Source of the DNA: Oligoflexales bacterium
GTDB lineage: Bacteria; Bdellovibrionota_B; Oligoflexia; Oligoflexales; JALZUQ01
NCBI GenBank assembly: GCA_023301465.1
Contig: JALZUQ010000003.1
Location: 1 to 55,187 of the forward strand
Reading direction: 5' to 3'
DNA length: 55,187 bases
Part shown: positions 16,708 to 25,353 of the stretch, piece after piece
Layout of the letters: each line of letters begins with the position of its first letter
Position numbering within the stretch: the stretch's first letter is position 1
Notes under the pieces: generated by a model
What the model was told of the DNA's origin: nothing
Database searches by the model: none
Seen by the model: only the letters and a program-made list of their open reading frames with translations
Program-made: the position numbers and the translations under genes

Positions 16708-19700
16708 ATGCATATTTATCTATTTTTATTATTGTTCGTTTTTACAACAGTTTCTTGTAAAAATATCAAAGAAGAAGAAACCAGACAACGTTACGGAGTT
16801 CAAAACTTCGGTAATAATGGTGATTCGATTGGTGTCGATGGAACGGATGGCGATGGTTTAGATGCTGGTGGTGTTGATAGTACCGGTGGCGATGGTTTAG
16901 ATGCTGGTGGTTCGGTATCAGATGGAGGTGCCGTCGGTGGTACTGTTAGTGATGGTGGAACAACAACCGGAACAAATTTTGGTTTGTCATCTGACGATAT
17001 ATTATTGACCGCTAATGGAATAGGGTCTGTTTATTCTGCAGAAGCAAATGAAAAGTTGACTATTGCATGGTCTGCATCAGAATTTAGAGAGTGTTTGGTC
17101 GAGCCTCTTGGGAAGTCGGGTTTGTCAGGAAATGACGAAATCACAATGGATAAAGCTTTTATTGTGATTGGTGCTACATGTCAAACGAATGATGGTCAAA
17201 CAAAATCAAAAACCCTTGTAGTTTTAAGAAGAGAAGACTCAACAACACCTACTACTGGTGGTGTTGCAGAAGTTATTAATTTATTTACTCCAACAGCTGT
17301 TGATGCAGGTAAAAATTTTGATATAAGTTGGAGTGCATTTGGATTTGATTCATGTGAAGTTATTCCATTAGATCAAAGTGGTTTAAGTGGAACGGCTACA
17401 ACTATGGTTACTACTGCAACACAGATATCTGTAGAATGTTTAAAAGATGAAGTAAAAACTATTGAGTCAAAAGTTATAAATGTAAATACAATTGATAAAC
17501 CAGAGATTACTGTTTTTATCAATGGTCAAAGTGGAAGTCCTGAAGTAGAAAAAGGACAAGATGTTTATATTTCTTGGGATGTGAAAAATTTAGGGACTGA
17601 AGGAAAATGTGATTTTTCGCCGAGTGCTGCTACAAAAGTATCAGATAATCGTGTGAAAATTAGTTCTATTCAAAGTGCTGTAGACGTTATTGTAAGCTGT
17701 GAAGGTTTAGGAGGGACAACTTCTGTTACAAAAAAAATTAATGTAAGAGATCCAGTCATTCCAATAAAGCCGATAGCTTCTTCACTATTAGTGAACAACG
17801 TAGCAGTGATTGACGAGAATATTAAGACTTTAAAAGTAAGAAAAGGTAGTGATTTATCAATTGTTTGGCAAAGTGTAGATGCTGAATCATGTGAACTTCG
17901 AGCAGGTAGTCTTACTGTCAATAATATTAATGGTAGCGAGAATTTAGACAATATTACTACAGAAACAAATGTAATTTTAGTATGTAGAGATTCAAGTGGT
18001 GCTTCTGTAAAAAGAGAAGTAAAAGTAGAGCTAGATGAATCCATTAACCTTGAAATTGTTTCTTTCTTAGCGAATGGTCAGGCTTCTGTGAAAATTATTC
18101 GTGGACAACCAGTGTCTTTACAGTGGGAATCAAAGGGTGCCAGTAATTGTATTGTTAGCCCGAGTGATCATGAGGGTGTATCAAATAATGTAAAAATAGA
18201 CAGTCTTGAAGAATCTACAAGTTTTGAATTAAAGTGTTTTCAAGGTGCTGAGCAAAAGCTTGCAGTTGTAACTGTAAATGTACTTGAGCCTTTTGAATTA
18301 AATCCATCTGCAGAATTGACAGTAAATGGTTCTGCAGCACCCGTTACGATTAATCCAGGAGATGATGTCGTTATTGCTTGGAGTGCTGACTTGTCGGGTA
18401 CTGAATGTGTTCTTTTGCCAAATATGCAAGTTACTAGAAGTACTACCGCTGCCGGTTTGACAGGTAATGTCACTATGAGAAACATAACAGTTCCTTTTGT
18501 ATCAACGCTATATTGTTACAACAAAAGTGGTTTTGATGTTAGTAATGTCAATGTAAATGTTCGCGGTTTTGAAAACCCTGCTAATATAACGAATGCTGAT
18601 TTAACCATTAACGGTAAAAAAGCTAGAGATCAGATCAACAAAGGTGAAAATGGGTTGTTTAGCTGGCAATCACAAAATGCAACAAAATGTCATTTTCTAA
18701 AAGATAAAATTGACCAATTAAATGGTAATGTTAACAGAACAAATGTCACAGAATCCGAGTTAGGGCTGGTCTATTGTTCAGGTGCAAGTGGCAGTGTTAT
18801 TGACGCGGCATATCTTGATACTGAAGATTACTCTGGTGGTGCTACTGCAAGCCTAACCGTGAATAACTCTGAAGGAAAAATAACAGTCAATTATGGTGAT
18901 ACAATTACACTGCGTTGGAATAGTTCAAACGCACAAAATTGTCATGTTCAAAATCTAGGAGATGTTGATTCAAGTGGTGAAGAAAGTATCGTTGTGAGTA
19001 ATAGTACTGTATTTCGCTTAAGATGTGTTAGTAGCGAAAATAATAATAAGTTGCAAGATATCGTGGTTGTAAATGTGAGGCCCAGAATTTTACCACCTTT
19101 AGATGCGACGGTTTCTCTTTTTGAACTAAAGAACAATGTGAAGACAAGTAATGAAGTAAATGCTGCACATAATGCTGCGATCACATTAGGTTGGGATTCT
19201 ACAAACTCTTCATCATGTCAGTTAGCATTTCGTATTGGAAATCAAGTTAATTTCACTAGTATTACTAGTTCTACACAAAAATCTGCTACTTTTAAAACAA
19301 CGAATAATGCACCAGATATAGAGTACCGAGTAACTTGTGCTGGAACAAATGGAAGTACGGCAACTTCACTCTTGAAGGTGTTAAGAGATTGTCCGAGCCA
19401 CGTAATGTTTACAACTATTACTTGGTATGCTGGTAACCAGGTAAACCCTGGAGGTTCAAGTACACTTCAAGGTGCAGATGATCTTTGTGTTTCAGCCGCT
19501 CGTAGTAGAGGGTTATGTAACAACCGAAGCTTCAAAGCAGTATTATCAAGCGGGCAAATAGAAGCAAAAAATAAAATTACAATCAATGGTGCAGTTTATA
19601 ATAATAGGTCGACAGGTCGTCAACTTATTGCAAATAATTCATCTTCTTTTTGGACAAACTCTGATTGGCCAACTTCAGCAAAATATTCAGAAACTGGACA

Positions 19701-19923
19701 AATAGCTCCATTACTATTTGCTGGAGCAGCTCAAGATAATAATGTTTGGACAGCTACAAATAATCTTGGTGGTTCGACTTCACTTCATTGTACAAACTGG
19801 ACTAGAACAACAGGCCGAGGAACTGCAGGATCAATTGCTGAAATTGATGATCGTTTTAGAGACGGTTCATTTCAATCTCAGGATTGCGGTAAATCAAAAC
19901 ATTTGTACTGCATGTCTCAATAA
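16708..19923 (+). CDS. Surface lipoprotein: nine Ig-like repeats with a DUF1554-like C-terminal domain
   Basis: 1071 residues. Lipoprotein signal with TTVSC (Cys17), then a Gly/Asp-rich linker (repeated GDGLDAGG). About nine repeats of 80-95 residues follow up to residue 895. Each has a strand with I-x-W-x-(S/A) and, 8-11 residues on, Cys, then a second Cys near its end, as expected for disulfide-bonded immunoglobulin-like sandwiches (for example LTIAWSASEFREC, VSLQWESKGASNC, ITLRWNSSNAQNC). The last 175 residues, with GADDLCVSAA, FKAVLSSG, SFWTNSD and a final CGKSKHLYCMSQ, resemble the DUF1554 domain of leptospiral lipoproteins. Likely an adhesin or surface stalk; ligand unknown. The hydrolase gene follows after two bases. 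Confidence 0.75.
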   Translation: MHIYLFLLLFVFTTVSCKNIKEEETRQRYGVQNFGNNGDSIGVDGTDGDGLDAGGVDSTGGDGLDAGGSVSDGGAVGGTVSDGGTTTGTNFGLSSDDILLTANGIGSVYSAEANEKLTIAWSASEFRECLVEPLGKSGLSGNDEITMDKAFIVIGATCQTNDGQTKSKTLVVLRREDSTTPTTGGVAEVINLFTPTAVDAGKNFDISWSAFGFDSCEVIPLDQSGLSGTATTMVTTATQISVECLKDEVKTIESKVINVNTIDKPEITVFINGQSGSPEVEKGQDVYISWDVKNLGTEGKCDFSPSAATKVSDNRVKISSIQSAVDVIVSCEGLGGTTSVTKKINVRDPVIPIKPIASSLLVNNVAVIDENIKTLKVRKGSDLSIVWQSVDAESCELRAGSLTVNNINGSENLDNITTETNVILVCRDSSGASVKREVKVELDESINLEIVSFLANGQASVKIIRGQPVSLQWESKGASNCIVSPSDHEGVSNNVKIDSLEESTSFELKCFQGAEQKLAVVTVNVLEPFELNPSAELTVNGSAAPVTINPGDDVVIAWSADLSGTECVLLPNMQVTRSTTAAGLTGNVTMRNITVPFVSTLYCYNKSGFDVSNVNVNVRGFENPANITNADLTINGKKARDQINKGENGLFSWQSQNATKCHFLKDKIDQLNGNVNRTNVTESELGLVYCSGASGSVIDAAYLDTEDYSGGATASLTVNNSEGKITVNYGDTITLRWNSSNAQNCHVQNLGDVDSSGEESIVVSNSTVFRLRCVSSENNNKLQDIVVVNVRPRILPPLDATVSLFELKNNVKTSNEVNAAHNAAITLGWDSTNSSSCQLAFRIGNQVNFTSITSSTQKSATFKTTNNAPDIEYRVTCAGTNGSTATSLLKVLRDCPSHVMFTTITWYAGNQVNPGGSSTLQGADDLCVSAARSRGLCNNRSFKAVLSSGQIEAKNKITINGAVYNNRSTGRQLIANNSSSFWTNSDWPTSAKYSETGQIAPLLFAGAAQDNNVWTATNNLGGSTSLHCTNWTRTTGRGTAGSIAEIDDRFRDGSFQSQDCGKSKHLYCMSQ

Positions 19924-19925
19924 TA

Positions 19926-20870
19926 ATGATGAATATTTTCTTTCCTATATTTTTGATTTTAGTGACTTCATGTATTCATATTCATGAAAAACCAGCTAGG
20001 TCTTTTTGGCAAAAAGCAGATTCTTTGACCTCGTCACCAGAGACAGTTTTTGAAGATCTTAAAAATCAAGGTGATTTTGAATTCGAAATAATTATTGGAA
20101 AAAGAATTTTTTTAAATGGTGGTTTGGAAAGTGTTATTGGTGATTTGTATTTCTCCAAGACACAGAACCCTGCACCGTTAGTTGTTTTTTCTCATGGAAA
20201 TAAAAGTTTTAAAGAAGCACATAGAACTCAAGCAGAAAGATTTGCTTCGTGGGGGTTTAATGTTGCAAACCTTCAGTTTCCAAGTAGAAAGCGTTGGGTG
20301 AAGAATGGTAAATTATTAAGTGAATTCGTTGGTGAAATAACAAGTAAATCTAGGTGGTTAGGGCATGCTTTTGATAGGGGCAAAGTTTTTGTTGTTGGGC
20401 ATTCATTTGGTGGTTCAGCAGCATCCATCGCTGCTTCGAAGCAGTCAAAAATCTCTGGTTTAATTCTTTTAGATCCTGCAGTAGTTCACACTTCAGTTAT
20501 AAAAAACTTAAGTAATGTGAAAGTTCCTGTCTTTTTACTGGGTGCAGATCGTAAAAGGTATAAAGCACGTAAGCGTGATTATTTTTTTAAAGGTGTTAGG
20601 GGGAAATTTTTGGAGTTATCCATAGCTGGTTCCACTCATAATGATGCTCAATACCCTTCAATGACTCAGATATTTGCATTAGGGTATGATCCTTCTGTTT
20701 CAGGGATTTATCAAGAGAGGTTCCTAACAATTGGATTAATAGCAGCTTTTGATTTGGCAATGGGTAAGCAGATGGCTTTTGCTAAGAGAGTTTATCAAAA
20801 AATTTCTCGTTTTAAGAATATGGTTAAAAATTTAAAATGGCATGACAAAGTACGAAGAAATAAAGGGTAG
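19926..20870 (+). CDS. Lipoprotein alpha/beta hydrolase
   Basis: 314 residues; lipoprotein signal LVTSC (Cys16). Alpha/beta-hydrolase core: VVFSHGNKSF (oxyanion-hole region), nucleophile motif GHSFGGSAA, ILLDPA with a likely acid, and GSTHNDAQYPS with the catalytic His. The order and the HGN motif fit the dienelactone-hydrolase/PAF-acetylhydrolase-like group, so an esterase or lipase acting outside the cytoplasm is the best guess. It is only two bases behind the Ig-repeat gene and five bases before the second vWA gene, so the three form an operon. Start may be either of two adjacent ATG codons. Confidence 0.75.
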   Translation: MMNIFFPIFLILVTSCIHIHEKPARSFWQKADSLTSSPETVFEDLKNQGDFEFEIIIGKRIFLNGGLESVIGDLYFSKTQNPAPLVVFSHGNKSFKEAHRTQAERFASWGFNVANLQFPSRKRWVKNGKLLSEFVGEITSKSRWLGHAFDRGKVFVVGHSFGGSAASIAASKQSKISGLILLDPAVVHTSVIKNLSNVKVPVFLLGADRKRYKARKRDYFFKGVRGKFLELSIAGSTHNDAQYPSMTQIFALGYDPSVSGIYQERFLTIGLIAAFDLAMGKQMAFAKRVYQKISRFKNMVKNLKWHDKVRRNKG

Positions 20871-20875
20871 AAAAT

Positions 20876-21850
20876 ATGAAACAAGCAATATTAGTAATAG
20901 TTGTAATATCAATTTTCTGGGGGTGCAAAGAAGAAGAAGTGATATTTACAGACTCTTCTGACAATTTTAATGGCATTTCTTCTGGGCAGGGTGTAACCCC
21001 TAATTCAGTTCCAACCTCTAGCCCAACTGTTGTTAGTGTAGAACCACCTTCTGAGGCAGGTTTTGGTGATCAAGGGGTGCCCTCTGTTGATCCTGTTTTT
21101 CCTGATAGTCCTGTTTTTCCTGATGAACCCACTGAAGAAGGAAATGCTCTTTGTCGAAAAACTTTCGTTGTGCATTTTAGGTTTGTTTTGGATATCACCA
21201 CTAGTATGAGAGATGTCTTTCCTGTTATTAAAAGTAACGCTAATGCATTTGCTCAGAATGCAGTTGCAGCTCTAAAAAGTGGTTCTACTGAAAATATAAC
21301 ACCATTATTCAGTTTAACTACTTTTGAAGATGGAGCACCCAATAGAGCTACACATCAAAATTTAGAGAGTTTAAATTCCTTTGTTCAAAGAATGAGTAGT
21401 CTTGAAATAAGTAAAAGAACTGATAATGGTGATTGGCCAGAAAATGGTGTTACAGCATTAGAGTCTCTCATTAGTACAAAAATTGACCCAACATCTGTTT
21501 TAAATGTTGTGATTTTTATTTCCGATAATTTCGCCCATAGGGGTGGTGCTAAGTTTAGCCGTGACTTTTCTTTGAGTTCATTACGCAATGCGGTCTCAAA
21601 TAAAGTTTCTGAGACTCCCATCTTGTTTTTTGACGCTACATTAAACTCTATTCCAACAGATGACCCACACCTTAGAAATCAATTATTACCTTCATATGCA
21701 ACGGTTCCTGCAGATCAGTGGAATGTAGCAAGAGATCAAAGTCCTGGTAAACTCATAGGGAAAGGAATAGGTTTTCCATTGAATAGTAGTTCTTTGGTGA
21801 TTGATATCCCTAGTTTTATAGAGGATCATAAGACGGAAACATGTCTTTAG
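20876..21850 (+). CDS. Lipoprotein with von Willebrand factor A domain (second of two)
   Basis: 324 residues; lipoprotein signal FWGC (Cys17), then a Ser/Pro/Val-rich linker with repeated DPVFPDSPVFPDEP. The vWA domain starts at about residue 90; the metal site is VLDITTSM (Asp106, Thr108, Ser110), and VVIFISDNFAH matches the second loop. It is shorter and more plainly a single vWA domain than the protein at 15246-16598, and the two share the D-x-T-x-S form of the metal motif. It is the third gene of the operon with the Ig-repeat protein and the hydrolase. A partner role with the Ig-like stalk is inferred from position. Confidence 0.8.
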   Translation: MKQAILVIVVISIFWGCKEEEVIFTDSSDNFNGISSGQGVTPNSVPTSSPTVVSVEPPSEAGFGDQGVPSVDPVFPDSPVFPDEPTEEGNALCRKTFVVHFRFVLDITTSMRDVFPVIKSNANAFAQNAVAALKSGSTENITPLFSLTTFEDGAPNRATHQNLESLNSFVQRMSSLEISKRTDNGDWPENGVTALESLISTKIDPTSVLNVVIFISDNFAHRGGAKFSRDFSLSSLRNAVSNKVSETPILFFDATLNSIPTDDPHLRNQLLPSYATVPADQWNVARDQSPGKLIGKGIGFPLNSSSLVIDIPSFIEDHKTETCL

Positions 21851-21869
21851 TTTTTATATTTTAATGTTT

Positions 21870-22160
21870 TTAGACATTTCTATAAATAACCAGATCTCGG
21901 TTTTCATACCTTCCGATAAGGATATCTCGTCTTCGTGAGTTGCAAAATGCCACGTAGTTTTTGAATTGTGACTGATTGTCAAAGCACTTGATCATTTTCT
22001 TGCAGCTTGAACAAACCATCATCATGTTATGGGTGGAGTGCTGGGTCAGTGTATTATAACAACATTCAGGAACATTGCTTTCGCTAGTATGAATAGCCAC
22101 AGGCGGGGTGTTTTTTATCTGATTGTCTGTTGTGGGTTCCACTGTCATACCTTGTTTCAC
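21870..22160 (-). CDS. Possible small Cys-rich protein
   Basis: A 96-codon frame (GTG start) fills most of the otherwise empty gap between the vWA gene and lipB. The peptide has VCSSCKKMIKC, a CxxC pair with further Cys, and a basic C-terminal half, which could bind zinc or be disulfide-bonded. No ribosome-binding site is well placed; the ATG at 22148 is an alternative. It is downstream of lipB on the same strand (81 bases). It may be chance; I could find no other gene in this stretch. Confidence 0.35.
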   Translation of the reverse strand: MKQGMTVEPTTDNQIKNTPPVAIHTSESNVPECCYNTLTQHSTHNMMMVCSSCKKMIKCFDNQSQFKNYVAFCNSRRRDILIGRYENRDLVIYRNV

Positions 22161-22241
22161 TTAGTCAGTATTTTGTTTATCCTAATGAAAAACCGTTGGC
22201 TATTCAAGGATTGTGGCGACTGTTCATTTTATAGTGTCTTT

Positions 22242-22877
22242 TTATGAGGCTGCCGTAGTTGCAGACAGGATAGTTTCATAAAGTTTTTCTTTAAATAGCT
22301 TCATGTCGAGTTTTTTTCCTGTTTGAGACAGGTATGATGTCATTTTTACGCCTTGTAGGCCACATGGTAGGATTGTTTTAAAAGTGTCCAGTGTATTGTT
22401 TAAATTAATTGCGATTCCATGGTAGCTCACTCGTTTGGCTATTCTAATCCCAATAGAAGCAATTTTGGTTGAATCGTTTAACCAAACGCCGGCAGGGTCT
22501 AATTTTGGAAAACAGGGTAGTTCATATTGATTTAATGTTTTTGCTGTCGCATTGGCAAGCAGTTCAATTAAGCCTTTTGCACCTAAGTTTAAGTCTCTTA
22601 CCCTAAAAATTGGGTATACCACCAGTTGTCCTGGTTCGTGGATGGTTAATTTTCCACCACGTGTGGTGGGTACCACGTCGATGCCTTGATTTTTTAGCCA
22701 GTCAGGTGTGGCAATTAAATCAGAAGCATCAGAGTTTTTTCCCATGGTAACAACAGGAGGGTGCTCTACAAAAAGGCAGTAGCTCTGTCCAGAGCTTGCA
22801 GCTTTCTGGTGGAATTCTAATTGTTTCCTAAGAGCTTCATCATAGCGAAGCAAGCCTAATTCGACTTTTTCGATCAT
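22242..22877 (-). CDS. lipB: Octanoyl-[acyl carrier protein]:protein N-octanoyltransferase
   Basis: 211 residues, the family length. Moves octanoate from acyl carrier protein to lipoyl domains, the first step of lipoate assembly in the cytoplasm. RGGKLTIHEPGQLVVYPI (from residue 73) is the LipB signature, with Glu at the position usually held by Gly in YHGPGQ. The catalytic pair is Lys138 (STKIASIG) and Cys172 (LPCGLQG). It is the last gene of the ruvA-to-lipB run, six bases after the DHH phosphoesterase gene. No lipA is present in the window. Confidence 0.93.
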   Translation of the reverse strand: MIEKVELGLLRYDEALRKQLEFHQKAASSGQSYCLFVEHPPVVTMGKNSDASDLIATPDWLKNQGIDVVPTTRGGKLTIHEPGQLVVYPIFRVRDLNLGAKGLIELLANATAKTLNQYELPCFPKLDPAGVWLNDSTKIASIGIRIAKRVSYHGIAINLNNTLDTFKTILPCGLQGVKMTSYLSQTGKKLDMKLFKEKLYETILSATTAAS

Positions 22878-22883
22878 AGCTTA

Positions 22884-24101
22884 TTAATCATTATCAAGGA
22901 TCGAGTTTTCTTCGACACCAATTTTTTCGTATAAGAGTTCGTCTATGGTTTTTTTGATAAGTATCCAAAGGAGTTCTTTATCACTACATTTTGTAAAGAC
23001 CCCTAAAGGAATTTGAAAACCACCTTTATCTTTACGACCACCACCATAATAATTACCATTTTCGTCTTTTCCGAAGACTTCTTTGATCCATTTGTCTGGG
23101 TCTACAGTATGAGATTTTGTACGTAGTGAGCCATCAATAAATTTATTGTCAACGATACCGTAATTCACTACGGTTTCGATACCCTCTCGTTGGAGTAGGT
23201 AATCTGCAGATTGCCCAATTCCGTCACGGTCTTCGTCTCTTACGTAACCGACACCTGCAAACATAAAGGTTCCGCGAACATCTTTACGTTGTAATGCAAT
23301 TTGAGTGAGGTCCATCGTTTTTCCAGGAATAGACTGTTTAGAGATTAATGCCAATAGGTCTCTGTCTAAATGCTGAGATAAAAACTGGCTTGCAGCATAG
23401 TCAAAAGATGTAGCATTCACAAAATTATCAGTATCCGATCTGACACCATGCATTAATGCAGTTGCGATCTTTTTTTCTTCTTCTGTTTCACCACTAAATT
23501 GGAAGTCTTCGTGTTTGAGATACTCACTATAGATAGCTGCATTCGAGCCATAGTTTTCACGAATATCTAAGAATGTAGACTTTACATTTCCTAGGGTTTT
23601 ATGGTGGTCAACAAATACAAGTAGTTTGCATGCTTCTGGTAGCTCGACAGGTAGTTCAGGGCTTTGTGAATCATTTACTGCATAGTAGTCAAATGAACTC
23701 ATATCAACAGTGTCTGAATATTCAATCATGCCAATGTCGATCTTCTTGACCAAGGCTCGGTTTTCATGATGAGAAATTTTTTCGTAATGCATAATTGTGG
23801 TTTGAATCTCATACTTTGCGGCGATCCAACGCAGTGCGAGGGCACTGGCAATATTATCTGGATCTGGATAACCTTTTATCCAAATAAGTAGGCTACTTCC
23901 GCGAGCACCAGCTAATGTATGTTTTAAGTCACTGACTTTTTCTTGAGTCGAGCTTTCATTCACCATGACAGCTGTTTCATTTAGTTGATTTTTTAAGCTT
24001 ATCAATTCCGCTTCTTTTGCCTTTAGCTTTGCAGCAATAGACTTTGGCTTAGCTTTGTATTCAACTTTAGTATGACGATCTTTTTCCCGGTTGTTAGCCA
24101 T
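22884..24101 (-). CDS. DHH/DHHA1 phosphoesterase, NrnA-like
   Basis: 405 residues. After a charged, probably coiled-coil N-terminus (about 70 residues) the DHH catalytic domain shows KGYPDPDNIASA (metal-binding Asp pair), FDYYAVNDSQ, VFVDHHK (the name-giving motif at about 163) and GVRSDTDNF. The C-terminal DHHA1 domain ends with GGGRKDKGGFQ, where the usual GGGH is GGGR. Relatives degrade oligoribonucleotides, pAp or cyclic dinucleotides; which one applies cannot be told. The N-terminal extension is unlike standard NrnA. GGAGG stands five bases before the ATG. A 67-base gap separates it from the Bax1-like gene upstream. Confidence 0.8.
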   Translation of the reverse strand: MANNREKDRHTKVEYKAKPKSIAAKLKAKEAELISLKNQLNETAVMVNESSTQEKVSDLKHTLAGARGSSLLIWIKGYPDPDNIASALALRWIAAKYEIQTTIMHYEKISHHENRALVKKIDIGMIEYSDTVDMSSFDYYAVNDSQSPELPVELPEACKLLVFVDHHKTLGNVKSTFLDIRENYGSNAAIYSEYLKHEDFQFSGETEEEKKIATALMHGVRSDTDNFVNATSFDYAASQFLSQHLDRDLLALISKQSIPGKTMDLTQIALQRKDVRGTFMFAGVGYVRDEDRDGIGQSADYLLQREGIETVVNYGIVDNKFIDGSLRTKSHTVDPDKWIKEVFGKDENGNYYGGGRKDKGGFQIPLGVFTKCSDKELLWILIKKTIDELLYEKIGVEENSILDND

Positions 24102-24168
24102 GGAACCTCCAAAACGCTTACTATTGATTCGGCTTCGTGGACCGAAGTATAAAGGCTAACATTTCTGG

Positions 24169-25353
24169 CTAAGAAGAAAAGTACTTCGATTTAATGTGCG
24201 TTATTAGTGACTTATAATTAATCTGTCGGTTGAAAATGTAAGCATTATAGGAACTTAAAGCCATATCTGTGATAGGTTCTGCCTTCCTCTTTGAGGCTTT
24301 TTCGATGGTTTTCTTGGAGAGAACCGCTACTAGTTTGATATTATCTCCAAGCTGGCTTTGTTGGGCTGTAATGAATTTTTTAAGTTGATGCTCATCTAGC
24401 TCGGCTACATAAACAATTTGATTGCCTTGGGTGATTTGAGTATCGGGGAAAATCCAGTTTTGATGCCCCAAACAAATAGGCGATAATGCTTCCTCAGTTT
24501 TTTGTTTGAACTCTTTTTTGAGCTGAGTTGTTAGTTCGGATTCTTCTTGTAGCTTGTCGATTTGATCAAGGTCTTTGAGTGGAGCTTTTAGGTCAAGCTT
24601 AAGACCAGCTTGGTCTCTGCTTATACTAATCTTTGACTCCAGCTCCCAATGAGGGATTTTCCACAAGCTTTTTAATAGGTGACTTAGTTTTTTGTTGGCT
24701 CTATAAGCTGCAATTTTTCCAGATTGCTTACAATCGATATCAATATGAGTGGATTGATCATTATGGGTTTTGATATGGCAGCGAATTTCATGAAAGCGAA
24801 TTTTTCTAAAGACCTCTTTAAGCAAGAACTTTTTAGAGTAGACTTTGATATTGATGTGGTCTGCATAAATTAATAAGCCTTGGTGCATTGCAAGGTTGTA
24901 AAAAGCAATAAATTCATCTTTGGACTTAAGAGAAAAGTCGTTTTTATGAAGATCAGTGGTTAAGTCTCCATAGATATCAGAGCAGAGCTGTTTTTCGAAA
25001 TTTGAGCCGTCTTCAAAGGTTTTTTGAAATTCTTCAAATGAGTCCCACTCATTTTCAGTTCTAAGCTTTTGTGCACTTTCAATCATTTGCAGTCTTATTT
25101 CTGACTCAATGCTGACGGGTTCTTTGAACTCACTTGCTCTATTTAATATACTTAAAGCACCGTCTTTTAGGTACTTTGAGCGAATCATGGTCCCGGCTTG
25201 ATTCTCAAGTTTTGTCTTGGATGTTTCTTTGCTTTCTGCGTAGAGCTCGAAAAGGTCGGCTAAGCCATTTTTCATGATAGTTTTCATGCTTTGTAGTTTT
25301 GGGAGTATGTTCCCATTTTTGATCTGGAATTTAATGCTACTTTTGGTAAGCAT
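24169..25353 (-). CDS. Bax1-like protein (DUF790), nuclease partner of XPB
   Basis: About 394 residues, no signal peptide. It follows the XPB-type helicase gene with a 17-base overlap, and its features fit DUF790/Bax1, the archaeal XPB-binding nuclease. An N-terminal segment FQIKNGNILPKL leads to LADLFELYAE, a middle region to FAFYNLAMHQGLL-like sequence, and a C-terminal nuclease-like part has WIFPDTQI, then VYVAELDE, recalling the PDF...EIVGFW segment of archaeal Bax1 in weakened form. In archaea Bax1 cuts DNA unwound by XPB during excision repair. Start ATG at 25353 with AGAAGG upstream, rather than the longer frame to 25413. Assignment rests on sequence pattern plus pairing. Confidence 0.65.
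   Translation of the reverse strand: MLTKSSIKFQIKNGNILPKLQSMKTIMKNGLADLFELYAESKETSKTKLENQAGTMIRSKYLKDGALSILNRASEFKEPVSIESEIRLQMIESAQKLRTENEWDSFEEFQKTFEDGSNFEKQLCSDIYGDLTTDLHKNDFSLKSKDEFIAFYNLAMHQGLLIYADHINIKVYSKKFLLKEVFRKIRFHEIRCHIKTHNDQSTHIDIDCKQSGKIAAYRANKKLSHLLKSLWKIPHWELESKISISRDQAGLKLDLKAPLKDLDQIDKLQEESELTTQLKKEFKQKTEEALSPICLGHQNWIFPDTQITQGNQIVYVAELDEHQLKKFITAQQSQLGDNIKLVAVLSKKTIEKASKRKAEPITDMALSSYNAYIFNRQINYKSLITHIKSKYFSS

Noticed and set aside
17670-18485. Antisense frames inside the Ig-repeat gene
   Set aside because: They are Ser/Thr/Leu-rich shadows of a well-supported coding strand with no start signals.
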